A stretch of DNA of 28,535 bases from Zoopage sp. CT-All (taxonomy: Eukaryota > Zoopagomycota > Zoopagomycetes > Zoopagales > Zoopagaceae). Of this stretch, positions 28,097 to 28,535 are shown one piece after another (within the stretch, counting starts at the first letter, position 1; every line of letters begins with the position of its first letter). The notes under the pieces were generated by a model. It did not search any database. It saw nothing but the letters and a program-made list of their open reading frames with translations, and was not told where the DNA came from. The stretch is from assembly GCA_004114245.1 (NCBI GenBank), contig QZWS01000081.1:1-28535 (forward strand). Reading direction: 5' to 3'. The position numbers and the translations under genes were made by a program.

Positions 28097-28535
28097 TCAG
28101 CGGCGATATAGGCCTGGGGGCGGAGGAACGAATCCGCCCACGCGATTTCCACCGTGTGAGTCCTCACCATCAGCATACGAATATGACGCAAGGGGGTCCT
28201 GGCCATTCGGCTTGGGCGCCTGGGGAGTAGCGATGACAGTGGCTGGCGTGTACGAGCCTTGAGCAGTGGCGGTTCCAGGGACTTGCGCAGTGCCAGGCGC
28301 TGCACCTGGAGCAGTGCCAGCAGCAGCGCCATACCCATACTGCTGGTAGTATGCGGCATAAGCTGGGTCGTAGTACCCCGCTGCCTGCTGTGCATTGCCA
28401 CCGTAATACGCCTGATAGTATGCAGCATACTGGGCATCGTAGCCTCCTGCTGCGGTCGCACTCGGCGCAGCAACACCAGCCGACTGCGCCGCTTGATTCG
28501 CGTAGTACACTGCTGCGGGATCGTAAATAAGGCTT
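28097..28535 (-). CDS. 3' part of a Tyr/Ala/Gln-rich protein, running off the window
   Basis: The open frame enters from the right edge (SLIYDPAAVYYANQAAQ) and stops at TGA, 28097-28099. About 145 residues are visible. They are repetitive: YDAQYAAYYQAYYGG, AAGYYDPAYAAYYQQYGYG, a Pro/Gly/Thr-Ala stretch, then DPLASYSYADG and the end VGGFVPPPPGLYRR. No domain is visible. Such prion-like tails are common at the ends of RNA-binding proteins (KH, RRM or splicing factors), but the family cannot be told from this fragment. Confidence 0.75.
   Translation of the reverse strand, partial: SLIYDPAAVYYANQAAQSAGVAAPSATAAGGYDAQYAAYYQAYYGGNAQQAAGYYDPAYAAYYQQYGYGAAAGTAPGAAPGTAQVPGTATAQGSYTPATVIATPQAPKPNGQDPLASYSYADGEDSHGGNRVGGFVPPPPGLYRR

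Overview
The window looks like a compact nuclear genome segment of a fungus, probably an early-diverging (non-Dikarya) lineage. Genes lie tens to a few hundred bases apart on both strands. Most are broken by very short introns (about 43-57 nt) with CTRAY-like branch points. The standard code is used, since TGA is a normal stop in several genes. A fungal TcdA/Tcd1-type protein points to fungi. A stand-alone CMTR1-like cap methyltransferase, which yeasts and most Dikarya lack, argues against Dikarya. The lineage is an inference; no rRNA or other diagnostic locus is present.

Layout. (1) 1-3428: two tandem members of an unrecognised protein family with a conserved N-terminal signal peptide. The first is interrupted by one in-frame stop, the second is intact, and both carry an F-box-like segment right after the signal peptide. 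A third, intact member without that segment lies at 20580-21824. (2) 3787-8844: cofilin and ribosomal protein uS12/Rps23 on the minus strand; a GCFC/PAXBP1 spliceosome-disassembly protein and proteasome subunit Rpn10 on the plus strand. (3) 8934-15379: two large minus-strand low-complexity or coiled-coil proteins sharing a similar C-terminal motif, flanking a seven-exon mitochondrial thiamine pyrophosphate carrier. (4) 15581-20023: a PP2C phosphatase, a PCID2/Thp1 PCI protein, and a CMTR1-like cap 2'-O-methyltransferase. (5) 22099-25519: a mitochondrial cluster of two head-to-head BolA genes, mitochondrial ribosomal protein bL9m, and the tRNA t6A dehydratase Tcd1. (6) 25598-28535: TFIIF alpha (Tfg1) and the 3' end of a Tyr/Ala/Gln-rich protein running off the window.

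Most genes are single-copy housekeeping functions (actin dynamics, translation, splicing, proteasome, mRNA capping and export, transcription, mitochondrial Fe-S and translation). Several divergent pairs have only about 28-113 bp between start codons and so probably share bidirectional promoters.

Points most worth a second look: the signal-peptide plus F-box-like family with its conserved 5' leader; the unusual number of introns whose reading frames require GC rather than GT donors; the head-to-head BolA pair with three matching introns, one copy having lost the loop histidines; and the shared C-terminal motif of two neighbouring large proteins. No transposon, virus-like element, CRISPR array, tRNA or rRNA was seen. 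Exon boundaries were derived by hand from frame, splice signals and family alignment from memory; no database search was run.
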